Position numbers and translations under genes: made by a program | Shown: positions 33,091 through 44,573 of the stretch, in pieces | Layout: every line of letters begins with the position of its first letter | Numbering within the stretch: the first letter of the stretch is position 1 | The notes under the pieces: model-generated | What the model saw: the letters and a program-made list of their open reading frames with translations, nothing else | What the model was told of the DNA's origin: nothing | Databases searched by the model: none | Assembly: GCA_030248295.1 (NCBI GenBank) | Contig: JASANH010001028.1 | Location: forward strand, 1-64,000 | Direction: 5' to 3' | Length of the DNA: 64,000 bases | Origin: Mesodorylaimus sp. YZB2_4 | Taxonomy: Eukaryota > Nematoda > Enoplea > Dorylaimida > Dorylaimidae

Positions 33091-33560
33091 ATATTTCTGG
33101 CGAACCACATGGTCGCCAAAAATACTCGCTTAACTTTCGGTTCAAACCACTAAAATTATTTCCTTTTCATGCTAATTAAAAATTCTTTCCTGCTCATACA
33201 GAGCGTATTCTCACGCTATTTAAAAAAAACTATTTCCATGAAAAGCAACCTTCAATTTCATCAATGTCAGTCATGCCAGAAATAGCTTGACAAGACACTG
33301 ACGATGAGTGCTTACGCAGCTGCAATTAGGCAACGTGCTATACTGTACCTTAAATTGAGTGACATTGTTGTCAGAGATTGGCGCTTGCATAGTACAGTAA
33401 ATACTGTAATCGGTGTTTCGTGCATGATGTGTCTCCGTCCACGAGTGAGCATAATGCATAAACACTGTGCCATGTGTTGTCATATCAACCATTTACTTGT
33501 CAGATAGAGAACAAAAAGTCAGATCTTTTCACGTAGTGCATCACCCTACACATCCCTTTG
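33091..33560. other. Short intergenic stretch between convergent genes
   Basis: Spacer between the coiled-coil gene and the 3' end of the first VMO-I-like gene. It contains ATTAAA near 33174 and several TACTGTA/TACAGTA words (about 33340-33405). Around 33480-33560 it resembles 35210-35290, part of the duplicated VMO-I unit. Nothing else is recognised. Confidence 0.5.
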
Positions 33561-34469
33561 TTAAGCTTTTTCTTTTGATTCACAGGAGGACTTCTGAGGG
33601 CCAGACTCGGGCAGCGTTATTTCACAGCATTTCATGTCGACGTTATTTAGCGCGGTGTCATCTCCAGCGCCTAAAAAATCGACATCTTTGTATTCGAATC
33701 TATGGTAGTGCTGGCGCATATGCATCATCATACGCGCGCAGGCACTACCGTGCGTTCGGTAACTTAGCATACAGTGCATTAGAGGTAGTACTTTGCTGAA
33801 CATGGGCGTGTTTGTATGCAGAGCTATGCACTATCCTGACCCTAACCACTGATCAAATGACAAGACTAGGTATCAGGAACATAATTTTGACGCACTTATT
33901 CACACTCCAACGTGAAATCGCACATCTTTTCGCACCAACTTACCTTGGCGTGGTTCGATTTGACTTCTTATCCCGCAAACCACTTTATTCTTTTCGCACC
34001 TGCGGGGAATAGAGTCGTACCAGTTGGTATGTAAACGATGCTGACGACCATCACCTTCTAATTCGAGGTCGTCCGAGCACGTAACCCTCAAATTATCGAC
34101 ACCAGTGTCATCAAAATGCTTTGGTCCCATGAACAATGTTGAGAAACCAATAATATACTCATTTTTCCTACATTGAAATATTCTTCCATCCTTTCCGAAT
34201 GGCCCTTCCCCACTGAAGATCTTAAAATTATCGCGTTCTGTCGCATTTGGTTTCGAACAGTACAAATAAATCGTATTAACGCATGTGTTGTCTCGAAAAA
34301 GGCCACCAGGAGCAAACCGTTCATAGCGAAGTTGAAATGCATAAGCATAACTGCCATTCGGACAATAAACAAATTCGTGCCACTTGCCATGCGCCGACAT
34401 CCGTTTCGACTCCAAGATTTGCCCAGCCGCAAATGATAAAACGGAGAAAAAGCAAAAAATACCAAACAT
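33561..34469 (-). CDS. Secreted VMO-I (vitelline membrane outer layer protein 1)-like protein
   Basis: Two exons, complement of 33944-34469 and 33561-33670, join at AAG|GTAAGT and TTTTTTAG|GC to encode 211 residues. A signal peptide ends near FAAGQ. Three copies of the family signature, which mark the threefold beta-prism of VMO-I, are visible: DNTCVNTIYLYC, DDTGVDNLRVTC and (across the junction) GDDTALNNVDMKC. The flanking CPNGSYAYAF, IFSGEGPFG, FQCRKNEYIIGF and CGIRSQIEP segments also fit. Family members are extracellular carbohydrate-rich-coat proteins of eggs and other secretions; the exact role here is unknown. A TATA box lies 52-61 bp upstream of the ATG. The gene is a tandem paralog of 35290-36016, with which it shares upstream and downstream flanks. 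Confidence 0.88.
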
Positions 34470-34520
34470 TTTTATGTCGTCAATCTAAAAGCCAAATTAT
34501 AGTAAGCCAATACGCCAACT

Positions 34521-34530
34521 CTTTTTTATA
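34521..34530 (-). promoter_or_regulatory. TATA box of VMO-I-like gene 1
   Basis: TATAAAAAAG on the minus strand, 52-61 bp before the ATG, inside a block (GTCAGCGTG...AGAGTTGG) conserved at the paralog's promoter. Confidence 0.7.
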
Positions 34531-35289
34531 GGGCACACGCTGACATTAGATGTTAAAATTCGTCTAGTTTCACAACTTGAATGAAGGCATATTCGACTTT
34601 TTATCAGCATCTGGTCGTAAGTCTTTTTATGTAATCAGGAATTACTTCAAAAAGCCATCTTTCTGCTTGATTATGTCTAGCAAGGAAGCGCAGGAAAATA
34701 GCATTCTATGTAAGTGAATCTCTGTTGCTTTAGCTCATCGTCTACCAGTGTGCATGGGCAGGGCTCGCCAAGCTGTGGTGACATCTCTGGTTATAAGATT
34801 TTAAAAATACAGTCGACGTTGAAACCGCTCCCCGAACTCGAGGATGGCGCACAATTTTTGAAATTCCTGCCGATTCTAGCCAAATTTTACATTGCAAAAT
34901 AATGCATTGTCAATTGACGCAGTTTGCGCACCCAGCGATCAATGGATAAAGTATATGCACCGAGGGCGTAAACATGTAAATAATGGTGTTTATATAAAAA
35001 TTTTTCCGCTCTCTCCACTTATCGGTCGATCGCTCTATGGTTCAGCCATGAATCGGCCAGTGCGCACACTGCGTCACCTTGACACTGTATCATTTTTGCA
35101 CTATGAAATTGGCGGGAATGTCAAAAATCGTGCGCTTTCTTCGAATGAACGGAACGATGGATTTGCATCTGGTAAAACGTGGATGGTGACATTGGGTTGT
35201 GTGTCGTCGTATATTAGTTTATTTGTTAGCATGAAGAAGCAAAAAGTCAAACGTTTTCGCGCGCTGCATCACCCTACACAACCCCTCCT
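34531..35289. other. Spacer between the tandem VMO-I-like genes
   Basis: Upstream flank of gene 1 and downstream flank of gene 2. Parts are shared with the equivalent flanks of the other copy (for example AAAATTCGT(C/T)TAGTTTCACAA). Contains TGGCGGGAAT near 35111. No other gene is seen. Confidence 0.5.
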
Positions 35290-36016
35290 TCAGCTGCTCG
35301 CTTCACCATTAGACTTCTGAGGGCCAGACTCGGGTATTTCACAGCATTCCATGTCTACGTTGTTCAACGCGGTGTCATCTCCTGCGCCTAAAAACATCGA
35401 AATCTTCATCCTCAAATCTAGCGACCCTGCATACGGTTTATGACCGCACATTGGTTATATCTAAACATAGCAACAACTACTTATCTTGGTATGGTTCGAT
35501 TTGACTTCTTATTCCGCAAACCACTTTATTGTTTTCGCACCTTGGAGGAACTGAGTCGTACCAGTGTGAATAAAAGCGATGCTCGTGACCATCACCAACC
35601 AATTCCTGATCGTTCGAGCACGTAACTCTCAAATTATCGACACCAGTTTCATCAAAAGCGTCTGATTCCATGAACAATGTTGAGAAACCAACAATATACT
35701 CATTTTTCCTACATTGAAATATTCTTCCATCCTTTCCGAATGGCCCTTCCCCACTGAAAATCTTAAAATTATCGCGTTCGGTCGCATTTGGTTCTGAACA
35801 GTACAAATAAATCGTATTCACGCCAGTGTAGTCCCGAAAAAAAGGACCAGGAGCAAGCCGCTCATAGCCAAGTTGAAATGCATAAGCATAACTTCCGTTT
35901 GGACAATAAACAAACTTGTGCCACTTGCCGTACTCCGACATCCGTTTCGACTCCAAGATTTGCCCAGCCGCAAATGATAAAACAGAAAAAAAGCTGAGTA
36001 AACCAAACATTTTCAT
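35290..36016 (-). CDS. VMO-I-like paralog 2 with a mutated splice donor
   Basis: Tandem copy of the preceding gene: complement of 35485-36016 and 35290-35387 would encode 209 residues with signal peptide and all three family signatures (DYTGVNTIYLYC, DETGVDNLRVTC, GDDTALNNVDMEC). The acceptor (TTTTTAG|GC) and the frame of exon 2 are intact. The donor that reads AAG|GTAAGT in gene 1 is AAG|ATAAGT here, a change of the invariant G. Without splicing, translation stops four codons on (QDK-stop) and the third repeat is lost. Either the copy yields a truncated product, uses a rare AT donor, or has recently become a pseudogene. The start is chosen at MKMFG (36016); an ATG two codons downstream (36010) matches gene 1. 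Confidence 0.75.
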
Positions 36017-36070
36017 GTCGTCAGTCAAAAAGCCAGTCTGCTAACGATAAGCCAATATCCTAACCAACTC

Positions 36071-36078
36071 ATTTTATA
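36071..36078 (-). promoter_or_regulatory. TATA box of VMO-I-like gene 2
   Basis: TATAAAAT on the minus strand, about 55 bp before the ATG, in the same conserved GTCAGTGTG...GAGTTGG context as gene 1. The promoter therefore looks intact even though the intron donor is mutated. Confidence 0.7.
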
Positions 36079-39000
36079 CACACTGACATTTAGATGCTAA
36101 AATTCGTTTAGTTTCACAAATTGAAATAAGTCATACTCGACGTTTCATGTATCAGGAACTACTTTAAATTCAAAGCTTTTATCTTTCTGCTTGATCATAT
36201 GTCTAGCAAGGAGGCGCAGGAAAAAAAGCATTCTATGTCTAGCAAGCAAGAAAATAGCATTCTGTGCAGATTTATCTCCTTAGGTAATAGGCCAAGCGCA
36301 GCAGGTATGCGGGTGCAAATCTCTCCCACCTGTGGTAACATCTCATTCAAGGTGTTTGATGGTTAAATGAATTCACAGCGTTTATTGGCATTTGTAACGA
36401 AAGAGCCCCTTACACTTGTTGAAGACTAATTGTCTTGTCCAAGAAAAGTTTTGAACATCATTGGCAGGATTCCGCTGATTTTCTTCTTTGTAATGACAGA
36501 CGATTCATCTTTCTCCTATTCCTCCGGCGTCGTGAACCTTTCACGATTCCTAGGCTGTGAACATGGATGCAAAAGTGAAAAAAGCGGTCCTTTTTGCTCA
36601 TCGTCAGACAGCTAAGAGGATTAGAAAGCCTCCGACCTTCCAATCATTCGCTACGGTATAGAGCAGATAAATTAGAAATTTCAAAATTGAATGTTGACTG
36701 TACCGATACGTAGATATATAGACGGCTTACAAATAAAGCACATTTTTAAGCGGGCGATAACAATTTTTTTGTCTTTCTTTTCCTGTGCTGAACTATAGGT
36801 TTCAGCCGGGCTCAGCGTTCCCAGATGCGAAAAATGAATTCCACTGCCAGGACACCTGAAATCCACTACCAGCCACTGCGCATTTTTCCAAAACTCACTA
36901 CAACAGCCACTAAAAATTTTCATAGCAACAGAGCGATAATGCAACATTTTTGGTCCGCCCTGGATACGTACCGTACGTACGTGATGCCGCGCAGCAGCCC
37001 AGCCGGTCGATACAGCCCATGGATCTACTTTACAGGATGCCCAGATAAGCGCCAGTGCGCACGCACCCGTTGTTTGAAGGCCAGTTTCGGCAAACGGCGA
37101 TTTTCAAATTTTATTCAAAACTCGATAAGGAATGAACGGATTTTATCCAATGATAGTTCATTCGAAAGAGAAAAAAATAAAACGGAAGCATTCCGAAGTA
37201 AGCTTCGTGTTTCTTGAAACTAATGATTTTGTGAGGGAAAAAATGATGATGGAAAAATTTTTAATGCTGCAGTCGAGGACTAGACTGATTGACTGAAAAT
37301 TGGGGGGGGGGGGGGGGAACCAAATCACTTGTTTTGAAAAAAAGGGCAGCACATCGCTCGGGCTGGACGATGTGGTGCATATGCTCAGTTTCTGTTTTAA
37401 TCGTTTCTTTCTTGACAAACGTTTTCTTTTGTCTAATTGCATTTTATGTCGTCTTAAGTGACAAACGGAGTCGTATTATTCGACGATGCAATGGCTATCT
37501 CTTTCTACTTTATCAGATACTTCGCATCTTTCATTCATTTATTCGTAGACAGTTCTGCTATTAAAAAAGAAGTACGTCCGTACGCGAATTTACAGTGTGT
37601 CCTTTTCATGGAGAAGCACTTTCTAGTTTTGTTAATTTCTAGTTTTCCTAGCTCCGTTCTGTTTCCTAGTAAAATCTTCGTCGTCGGGAGTAGTCTTCCC
37701 TTCTTTGCTCAATAAGCGCAATTATGTCGCGTCTCTCTGTTGAATGGGTGATTATGGTCTCATTACGACACGGATAGCTCGTTATGATTGTTATGTCCGT
37801 GCACAATGGCTGGATGTCCCACCATGTTTTTCATTCTCGTAATGTCACATTTTACCTCATACACAAAAACATTCCATGCCTAAATGTGACAAGCTCACGC
37901 CGAAGCATTCTTTTTTTGATCGCCCATTGACAAGATCACTGGCAAGGTCAGTCTCGTATTGTACAAAGCTGATACTCTGACCTCAGCTGATGCTAGAGGA
38001 GGGGATACTATCGGGGTATCGATAGTAGCATCCGTGAAAGGGCCTTGAAAGCGCGAACATACTGTCTATTCTAACTAGCGCCTTGATTCCCTTTTTCTTC
38101 TCCATATACTTTAAATATGTCCTCTGTAATTTTTGTTTTCTGCTTTTTAGTTGCTGGCAGAATTTTTTGAGCGTCGCAGTTTGGAAAATATTTTGCCGCA
38201 GCAGCAATGAAAGTCCTGCATTGGCATTCGATGGACATATTACAAATTTTGGTGTTTTACTCAGTTGCTGCGCATATTGCCGCTCATAAAGATATTCCCT
38301 CATATTCATTCAGAGGGATTAGGGAAGATGGGGTATGCATCTTTAAGCATTTGGGGTAGCGATCCTGAAAAGTCCTTTGTAAAATCCTTTGTCAGAGATT
38401 TAGATGAAATATGTTTGCCAAAACATTACAGAAAACGTTTTCTGCCAGTGCTTTTCAATAAGCTAGTTCAGCCTGAGACTTACACCATCGCCAGGAACGT
38501 CAAGCATATATTACAGTAGTGATAAGACGGAAGGGGGGGGGGCGCAACTCTAATATGACGCCTCCAAACAAATCATTTTATGTCTTTAGGTAATATTTGC
38601 CTGGCCACATCTGGAAGGAAATCAAGACGGACAAGCAGCGCAGCCACGATACAACAACGACCGTCCTGACATCTGGCACTTTGCTAATCGAGTACTTGCA
38701 GGCAGAGAAAGACGAATAATTTATGATTATCAGAATCAACGACGAAGAACAGCTGCAAAATTACATTGCTATTTTAGTCCTGTCAGTTGCAGCATAGGTT
38801 TTGGCTGAGTCCAGAGAGAACATGAGTTTATGAGCTTCAAACAAGGATGCTTTTGAAATTGTGTGAGATTCAGTTATGTAAGTTATCGAAATCTTGTTTC
38901 CGTGGCTGCTTCTGACTGCGGTATTGAAAAATCTCATTGTGGTTATATCATAGAAAATCTTAACATTGACTTGACTGAAATTCAGAAAGAGAGAACAGCT

Positions 39001-39093
39001 TTTATTCATTTGATGTTTTAAAGCAAGCTTACAATATAAATAAACCCCGTATATCCCGAAAACACAACACCACAGATCTGCGAGCATATTCGT
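36079..39093. other. Intergenic stretch
   Basis: No gene supported. Contains a 16-base G run at 37302-37317 and a shorter one near 38533. Frames of 60-130 codons (for example 36825-37217 and 38265-38519) have no recognisable domain. The part just before 39093 is the 3' flank of the kelch-like gene. Confidence 0.5.
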
Positions 39094-40334
39094 TTAAGCA
39101 GATACTTGCGCAACACTAATGCCTTCTTTCAAGTCCCCATAGTACAGCTTGCCACCATGTCGGTCGTAGGTGATGGAGTGATAGAAAAAGTTGCCAGCAG
39201 TCTCCGGGAGCATGGAGTTGGTACCACGCCATTGGAATGTAGTCAAATCCAAAGACCAAATGTCCCTGACTTGTCGCACTTCACCCAGTCCGAACATTTG
39301 ACGGCCACCAACAATAAACATTTGGTCCTTCGTTTGGAACATGCGGTCCGCATCGAAGTCCATGGGTGGCGGGGCACCACCCAACGTGACGTTACCAACT
39401 CGATTTGTTTTCAGGTTGATAGCATAAGCGAAATCTGATATGGGCACGTAACCTTCGCTGTAAAAGTTTTGAATGAATGCATAGAGGACATTGTCCTTGA
39501 GGGCAGTAAACACAACGCCTGATGGTTCCATGCTCTCTTCACGAGCGATTGGTTTCAAGACAGCTTTGACTGGAACATTTCCACGGAATTCCACGTCCAA
39601 TTTAGAGAAGACCATTTCTGAACCACGTTGGGCGTAGGCGTGAGCAGAAGCGACAAAATAAGCCACTTTGCCATTTGGATCTGGTACGGAAACACTGAGT
39701 GATTGGATTTCGTTCGATGACAGAGTGGATGCAGCAGGATCGATGTCGAAGGGCGTTTCTAACCACTGCTTAGTTTCATCGCTCCAGAAGAATAATTTAT
39801 GATAGCCGATTTTTCTTTGATTTGTGCTGTAGGTCAGCATGAACAAACGATCGTTCAAGGAGAACAATTTATCTCCGTACTGGTCCTCGTCCAAACGATT
39901 GTAAGGGGTATGGGTCCAGGTATTAGTGGATAATTGAAAAGAGGACACGATTCCACCACGGCTGGCAGGATCCCATGGATCATCAAAACTTTTGCGGTAT
40001 AGGCGACGACTGACGAGCCACAAGTTACCGTTTCCGGACTCCATAGCAAAACTATCGTGCTTAACATTTTCTGGATTGCTTTGATTCCAATCATCCCAAA
40101 TGCCAGAGGTGAGATTTGAGAATTGACTAACGGTCAAGGCTAAAAAAACTTTTTGGATGTAACTGGGTCGCAAAGCAGGGGTAGAGAATTGAACCGCAGT
40201 GCTTCCAAAAAGCCCCAGTGCGCAATTAAGGAGCACTGCACGGGGTGCAGATCCTCCATGTCATTCCCAAGTGTCTTACCATAAGAATAAACAGCAAATC
40301 CAATCACGAGGATCAAATAGTAGATTCCCGCCAT
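39094..40334 (-). CDS. Secreted kelch-like beta-propeller protein (2 exons)
   Basis: Exon 1 (complement 40280-40334) encodes a signal peptide, MAGIYYLILVIGFAVYSY, and ends at ATG|GTAAGA. Exon 2 (complement 39094-40139) begins after the strong acceptor TTTTTTTAG. The junction keeps the frame and gives 366 residues. The mature part has kelch/propeller-type blade pieces: GGIVSSFQLSTNTWTHTPYN, KLFSLNDRLFMLTYS, KLFFWSDETKQWLETPF, MFIVGGRQMFG with VRDIWSLDLTTFQWRG, and FYHSITYDRHGGKLYYGD. No BTB or BACK domain precedes the propeller and a signal peptide is present, so it is an extracellular protein, not a cullin adaptor. An alternative unspliced frame upstream of exon 2 lacks a signal peptide and is less likely. 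TATATAAAC lies about 180 bp upstream. Confidence 0.8.
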
Positions 40335-40514
40335 TTTTTTCCGCAAAGAGGAGACCGACCGATTTGGAGAAAATTCAAGAATTTAAAAGAAATCAAGAAA
40401 TAAGGATTTCAAAATTCAAGAAGTCAAAATTCTGTTCAGACAGATTTAATTCTCTCACACTTCTTCAAGACGCAACAACGTTTTGAATGCACAACTTTCC
40501 ACCGCGTTCAGCCA

Positions 40515-40523
40515 GTTTATATA
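40515..40523 (-). promoter_or_regulatory. Putative TATA box of the kelch-like gene
   Basis: TATATAAAC on the minus strand about 180 bp before the ATG at 40334. The distance implies a leader of roughly 150 bases, longer than for the VMO-I-like genes. Confidence 0.45.
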
Positions 40524-43268
40524 GTTCTCTCTCAGCCGCTCCAAGTTCCAAGTCTGCTGATGTTTGTTATCGCCACCGCAGCAGCCTCGTGCGCACTCAT
40601 TCGTCTACGCCTACGTGAGGCAGGGAAAATGACTAAAGTCCAAGCGAATGTTGTCTCGGTAAAGAAGGGCTCTAAACGAGCAGAAACTAGTTTATTGCCC
40701 GCCCAAACCGCTTCGTTGACGACAAACCTGAATGCCCCTGGCTTCAACGCGATCATTCTTTCACTGAACATGGAACAAATAGGCATCAAAGTTTTTGAAC
40801 ATCCCAAGCAGTCTACGTCAAAAGAAAACTTAGGCTGTAGTGATGACTGCGGGGTAGAAAAGAATCTTTGACGACTAGCTGTTGGCGTTGTGAAGACGAA
40901 AACTGCAATGAGTCATGGTGGAAGGAAAGAAAGAAGTATCCGAGAAGTTGATGTTTAATGAAAATGCTGATATAGGGCTTGAATACGTGTAGGAGTTTGA
41001 GTGGCAATAGACGAACTTGTTAAAGAGAGATTAGTCGAACAATAAGCGATTCTGATGCGTGAGGAAAGGGCAGCCGCTGAGAAAGTGGCTGACAATGAGC
41101 ATGACGTCCTGGCCGCTAGTGATGCGATCCTTGCCAGTAGAACGCTGTCCGTGTATCCTACAAGGTGTTGTAGTTTCTATCCATTCTACCATACCCAGGT
41201 ACCTAATTGTTCACCATATCTGCACGGGCTATCTGCCCGGCTACACGGGTCGTTTATCAGTTTTGACCATGTGAGCTACTGTGCAACTACATACCCGCGT
41301 GTCCCTCCCTTTTAATAGTTTTAACAGGTACATAGGTGGCCCACTTGGAATAACTTTACTGCTACTAGTTTCGATAAAGATAAACAGTCACACGTAAAAG
41401 CGTTCAAAGAGTCAATTCTGCATCGCTCGATTTGTCACTAAATGGTTGGTGAAGGAAAGATCGCCAACCGTCAAGTCGAACTTTGCAAAACCAAAAATTG
41501 AGATTTGATCCTCAGTGCAGAAAAAATGTCTGGACAAAACATTAGAGGCGTCTGGCCAGCTGGTCAGCAGTGATGAGCGCTGAAATTCTGGGGGAAATTT
41601 ATGAATTCTTCTGAATATCTGGATTTCTGCCGCAGTTTGGAAAAGAGCCCTGCGTGTTTTTTCAATGCTTGCTTGAGCTTCTCACCAAACAAAAATTCAA
41701 ACGTCCACATGACTTTAGGCGCTGACCACTTAGCCAGACGCCTCTAATATTTTGCAGAGAGCTTTTTTCAGCTAGGGAGAGATTAAAATTTTTGGTTTTG
41801 TAAAGTTCGACTTAACGATTGGCGATGTTCCCTTGTGAGAGATTCTTATGTGAGAGAACTATGACTCAAGACGCTCTTTTTGTTTTTTCCGAGATCTCTA
41901 GCAACTGGCGAATTAAGCACATTGTGCATGATCCTACTCGAAAAACATATGAACAGTTGAGGTGTCACATTTTTAGGTTGTCTGGGCTGTCTGGGTCGCT
42001 GTCTCAGAGACCCTGTTGAATTGTCTATCCATGGGGTTATACTCTACCATCTGTTTTCTTTGGGGGTGTACGCGTGGCCTATGCGGTAACGTGGAGGGCG
42101 TGTTTATTCTCAAAGAAAACAGGTTATAGTATCGTCCAAGTAGTTGGGGATGGGCATAGGCTCTTGTAGTCGGCGTGGATTAACTAGATCCTCAAAAGCA
42201 TCGATAACGTTGGCTGGCGGAGTGAAGGCCAATGCGGCGATCATGCGAATCCGTCAGGTGAACTCGTTGTCATTTTCGTATCGCACCTTCAACGCTTCAT
42301 TCTTCAACTGTTCCAAATCGCCTGAGAGAGATGCAAGAAGCATTTCCGTGCAGCTAACTGACTGAAAGACTGCAAGGCTTGAATGCCGGCGATTTTAAAA
42401 TCATCAGTGGAGCAGGTTGAAGTAACTTGACGCATGTGGGATGACTGAATACATACGTGTTTCAATACATTTGCTGGAGTAGCCGCGGTAGTCTTCGACA
42501 GTCTGCGGGAGCGGATGAGCACCAGCAACGTCAAGATCCGAGCAAGGTCGAGATCCCGATCCTGATCCCGACTTTACGCCATAGGGACTCTGCATATATT
42601 ACCATAAGCAGCAGTAAGCGACGAAGAACAGCAACATCAGCTCAAATCGATGATAACGATGTGACCTAGGCTGATCTTGCTGGAGATGTATGTATTTTGT
42701 TTGTTTTTGTGTGTAAGCCAAATGGGCGAAATAGCTGGGGGCGAAACGGGTCAGGGGCGAAACTACGGGGGGGGGGGGGGGGGGAACGGCGGGGCCAAAT
42801 GTCTTGAATGCCTTAATGATCTTCATACTTTTTGTCAGTCTTGCGTCATGAAGCGGCTGTTGCCTCACACTGGCACGTAAGTTGCTCTCTGCCACCTCCT
42901 AAGCATTGGTCAGGAAATGATCCCGAAAAACCTGATCCTAAATGTGAAATGTCACAATATGCAATGGTTTTGCGTCACAGGACACGCCGTATTCGTGTGT
43001 GAAAAAATTTATTTGACGCGGCGCAATCTGGTCGTTTACCTTGCTTTCCAGTGATTAATTACTAGCGACGGATTATGTATATTTCGCGCGAGGCTGGCAG
43101 ACATTCAATTGGAAGGAAAGCATGTCACAAAAGGCAGCTTTATCATGAGGTTCAATTATCACACCAGTGCTTTCAAGAGGCAGGTGCAGCTGAGCTTTTG
43201 CTCTGACTAGCATTAGAGGGCGTCGAGCGAGGAGGCGCATTGTTTAGTACATGGCAGCTTGATAAACC
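40524..43268. other. Intergenic stretch with a foldback element
   Basis: No supported gene. It holds the foldback element at 41460-41826 and an 18-base G run at 42767-42784. Overlapping frames at 40532-40871 and 42404-42895 show no domain. Confidence 0.5.
41460..41826. mobile_element. Foldback MITE-like element with long inverted termini
   Basis: The left end ATCGCCAACCGTCAAGTCGA, continuing ACTTTGCAAAACCAAAAAT, is the near-perfect reverse complement of the right end (AAAATTTTTGGTTTTGTAAAG, then TTCGACTTAACGATTGGCGAT). A second inner pair matches: TTAGAGGCGTCTGGCCAGCTGGTCAG at about 41542 against CTGACCACTTAGCCAGACGCCTCTAA at about 41722 (differing by a short indel). The ~367-bp unit can form one long imperfect hairpin and has no coding content. 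I could not fix a target-site duplication. Confidence 0.65.
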
Positions 43269-44492
43269 ATGCTCGAGTATCTGGCGAACTTTACTCGATT
43301 GCCGAAAACACTAGCAATTTTGACCGGTTATGGAGCTCTGTCAGAAGATCGACCTATTATGCTTCGGATACTCTATAGTCTTTATTCCCTTTGCTTGATT
43401 TCAATGCCCTTATATGGCTTTGTAAGGTCTTTTGCATTGCTTCAATGGTCGGGTGTGGTGGAAATTCGTTTCGCCAGCATAATCTTATACGCTTGCTGGT
43501 GTTTGCAGGTCGTCTTCTGTGCACTTTTCTGTGTTTTTAATCTTTGGCGCGGGAATTTCGAGAAGTTTGAAAGAGCATGGCGAGAATCTGGAGCGGATAA
43601 AATGATCGAGAAAAGCGAATTCAAAAAATATGCGTGCGCTTGGTTTTCACCCGCTTTCTGTTTCGTCGTATTTTACACCCTTGCAAACACAGCGGCAGCA
43701 ATTTTACCCCACCTCGGCGTAATACCATTCCCATTTACACCCGATGTATTTCCCTATCCCGCACTCAGTATTTATTATTTTTCAATTCATCACACGTTTT
43801 CAGCCCTTGTTTGGATTTTATCCCAATTCTGGTATTTTGTTGTTTGCGTCCTCTTTCGCTACGCTTGGCTCGGACTGTGTGAAACTATCGAAGGGTCCGC
43901 TTCTTCCAAAGATCCTACCCTCTCTGGCTATCCTCACGTTCTTCGCTTTGTGACGCATCAACACCGCCATCTTTCGGTAATTATGGATAAGATAAACCAT
44001 CTGTACGGCATGTACGCTCTCGGTCTGATGGCTACTGGAATTCCAGTCACCATTCTCCAACTTTACTTGGTCGCCTACTATGTCTCAACCGTGTCCTCTT
44101 TTATCGCAATGATGTTCTGGTTAATGGGGAGTATAATTCAGATTATACTGATTTTCTCCGCATCAATGATCAATTCTACGTCGAGCAACGTCGCTGATGC
44201 GTTGTATAATCGATATATCGAGCATTACGAGAGTTTTGTGCAGGGAAATCTCGAAGGCTACGAACGTCGTCGACTGAAGGTACCTTATCTTTGGGAAACG
44301 TCGATTCTATTAGAGAAACTATACAACACAGAAGTCAAATTGACCGCGCACGGCTGCTTCGATGTGACAAAATCATTTTTCATGACTCTGATATCAGTTC
44401 TGGTCACTTATTATTTAGTTCTGGTCCAATTCGCACCGCCGGCCGGTGCAAACATTTATGGTCGCGAAAACGGTACAAACAGCACCTATTGA
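43269..44492 (+). CDS. Gustatory receptor family (7tm_7) protein
   Basis: Intronless frame of 407 residues with about seven hydrophobic segments. The C-terminal HGCFDVTKSFFMTLIS followed by VTYYLVLVQF is the diagnostic gustatory-receptor TM7 signature (TYhhhhhQF, about residues 379-388). Insect and other invertebrate members are inverted-topology, ligand-gated cation channels in chemosensory or light-sensing neurons; the nematode LITE-1/GUR family belongs here. A cytoplasmic-type loop rich in charge (FEKFERAWRESGADKMIEKSEFKK) separates TM2 and TM3, and RRRLKVPYLWETSILLEKLYNTEVK precedes TM7. AATAAA lies at 44568. The downstream decayed copy shares the same layout, so the pair arose by tandem duplication. 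The ligand cannot be told from sequence. Confidence 0.85.
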   Translation: MLEYLANFTRLPKTLAILTGYGALSEDRPIMLRILYSLYSLCLISMPLYGFVRSFALLQWSGVVEIRFASIILYACWCLQVVFCALFCVFNLWRGNFEKFERAWRESGADKMIEKSEFKKYACAWFSPAFCFVVFYTLANTAAAILPHLGVIPFPFTPDVFPYPALSIYYFSIHHTFSALVWILSQFWYFVVCVLFRYAWLGLCETIEGSASSKDPTLSGYPHVLRFVTHQHRHLSVIMDKINHLYGMYALGLMATGIPVTILQLYLVAYYVSTVSSFIAMMFWLMGSIIQIILIFSASMINSTSSNVADALYNRYIEHYESFVQGNLEGYERRRLKVPYLWETSILLEKLYNTEVKLTAHGCFDVTKSFFMTLISVLVTYYLVLVQFAPPAGANIYGRENGTNSTY

Positions 44493-44567
44493 AAGGATCA
44501 GAGCAGGTTTGTGACACTTGGTCTACCATTGATCGGTATTCAAACAGTTTTCGCATTTTAGGCCATG

Positions 44568-44573
44568 AATAAA
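44568..44573 (+). terminator. Polyadenylation signal of the gustatory receptor gene
   Basis: AATAAA 76 bp after the stop codon, followed by an A-rich stretch. Confidence 0.5.

Noticed and set aside
37302-37317. G runs (also 42767, 61387 and the C run at 3078) as G-quadruplex regulatory sites
   Set aside because: Single uninterrupted homopolymers far from promoters are more simply slippage tracts, and their lengths may be unreliable in the assembly.
40140-40279. Unspliced N-terminal extension of the kelch-like protein
   Set aside because: It lacks a signal peptide, while the spliced form (ATG|GTAAGA to TTTTTTTAG) restores one and keeps the frame.
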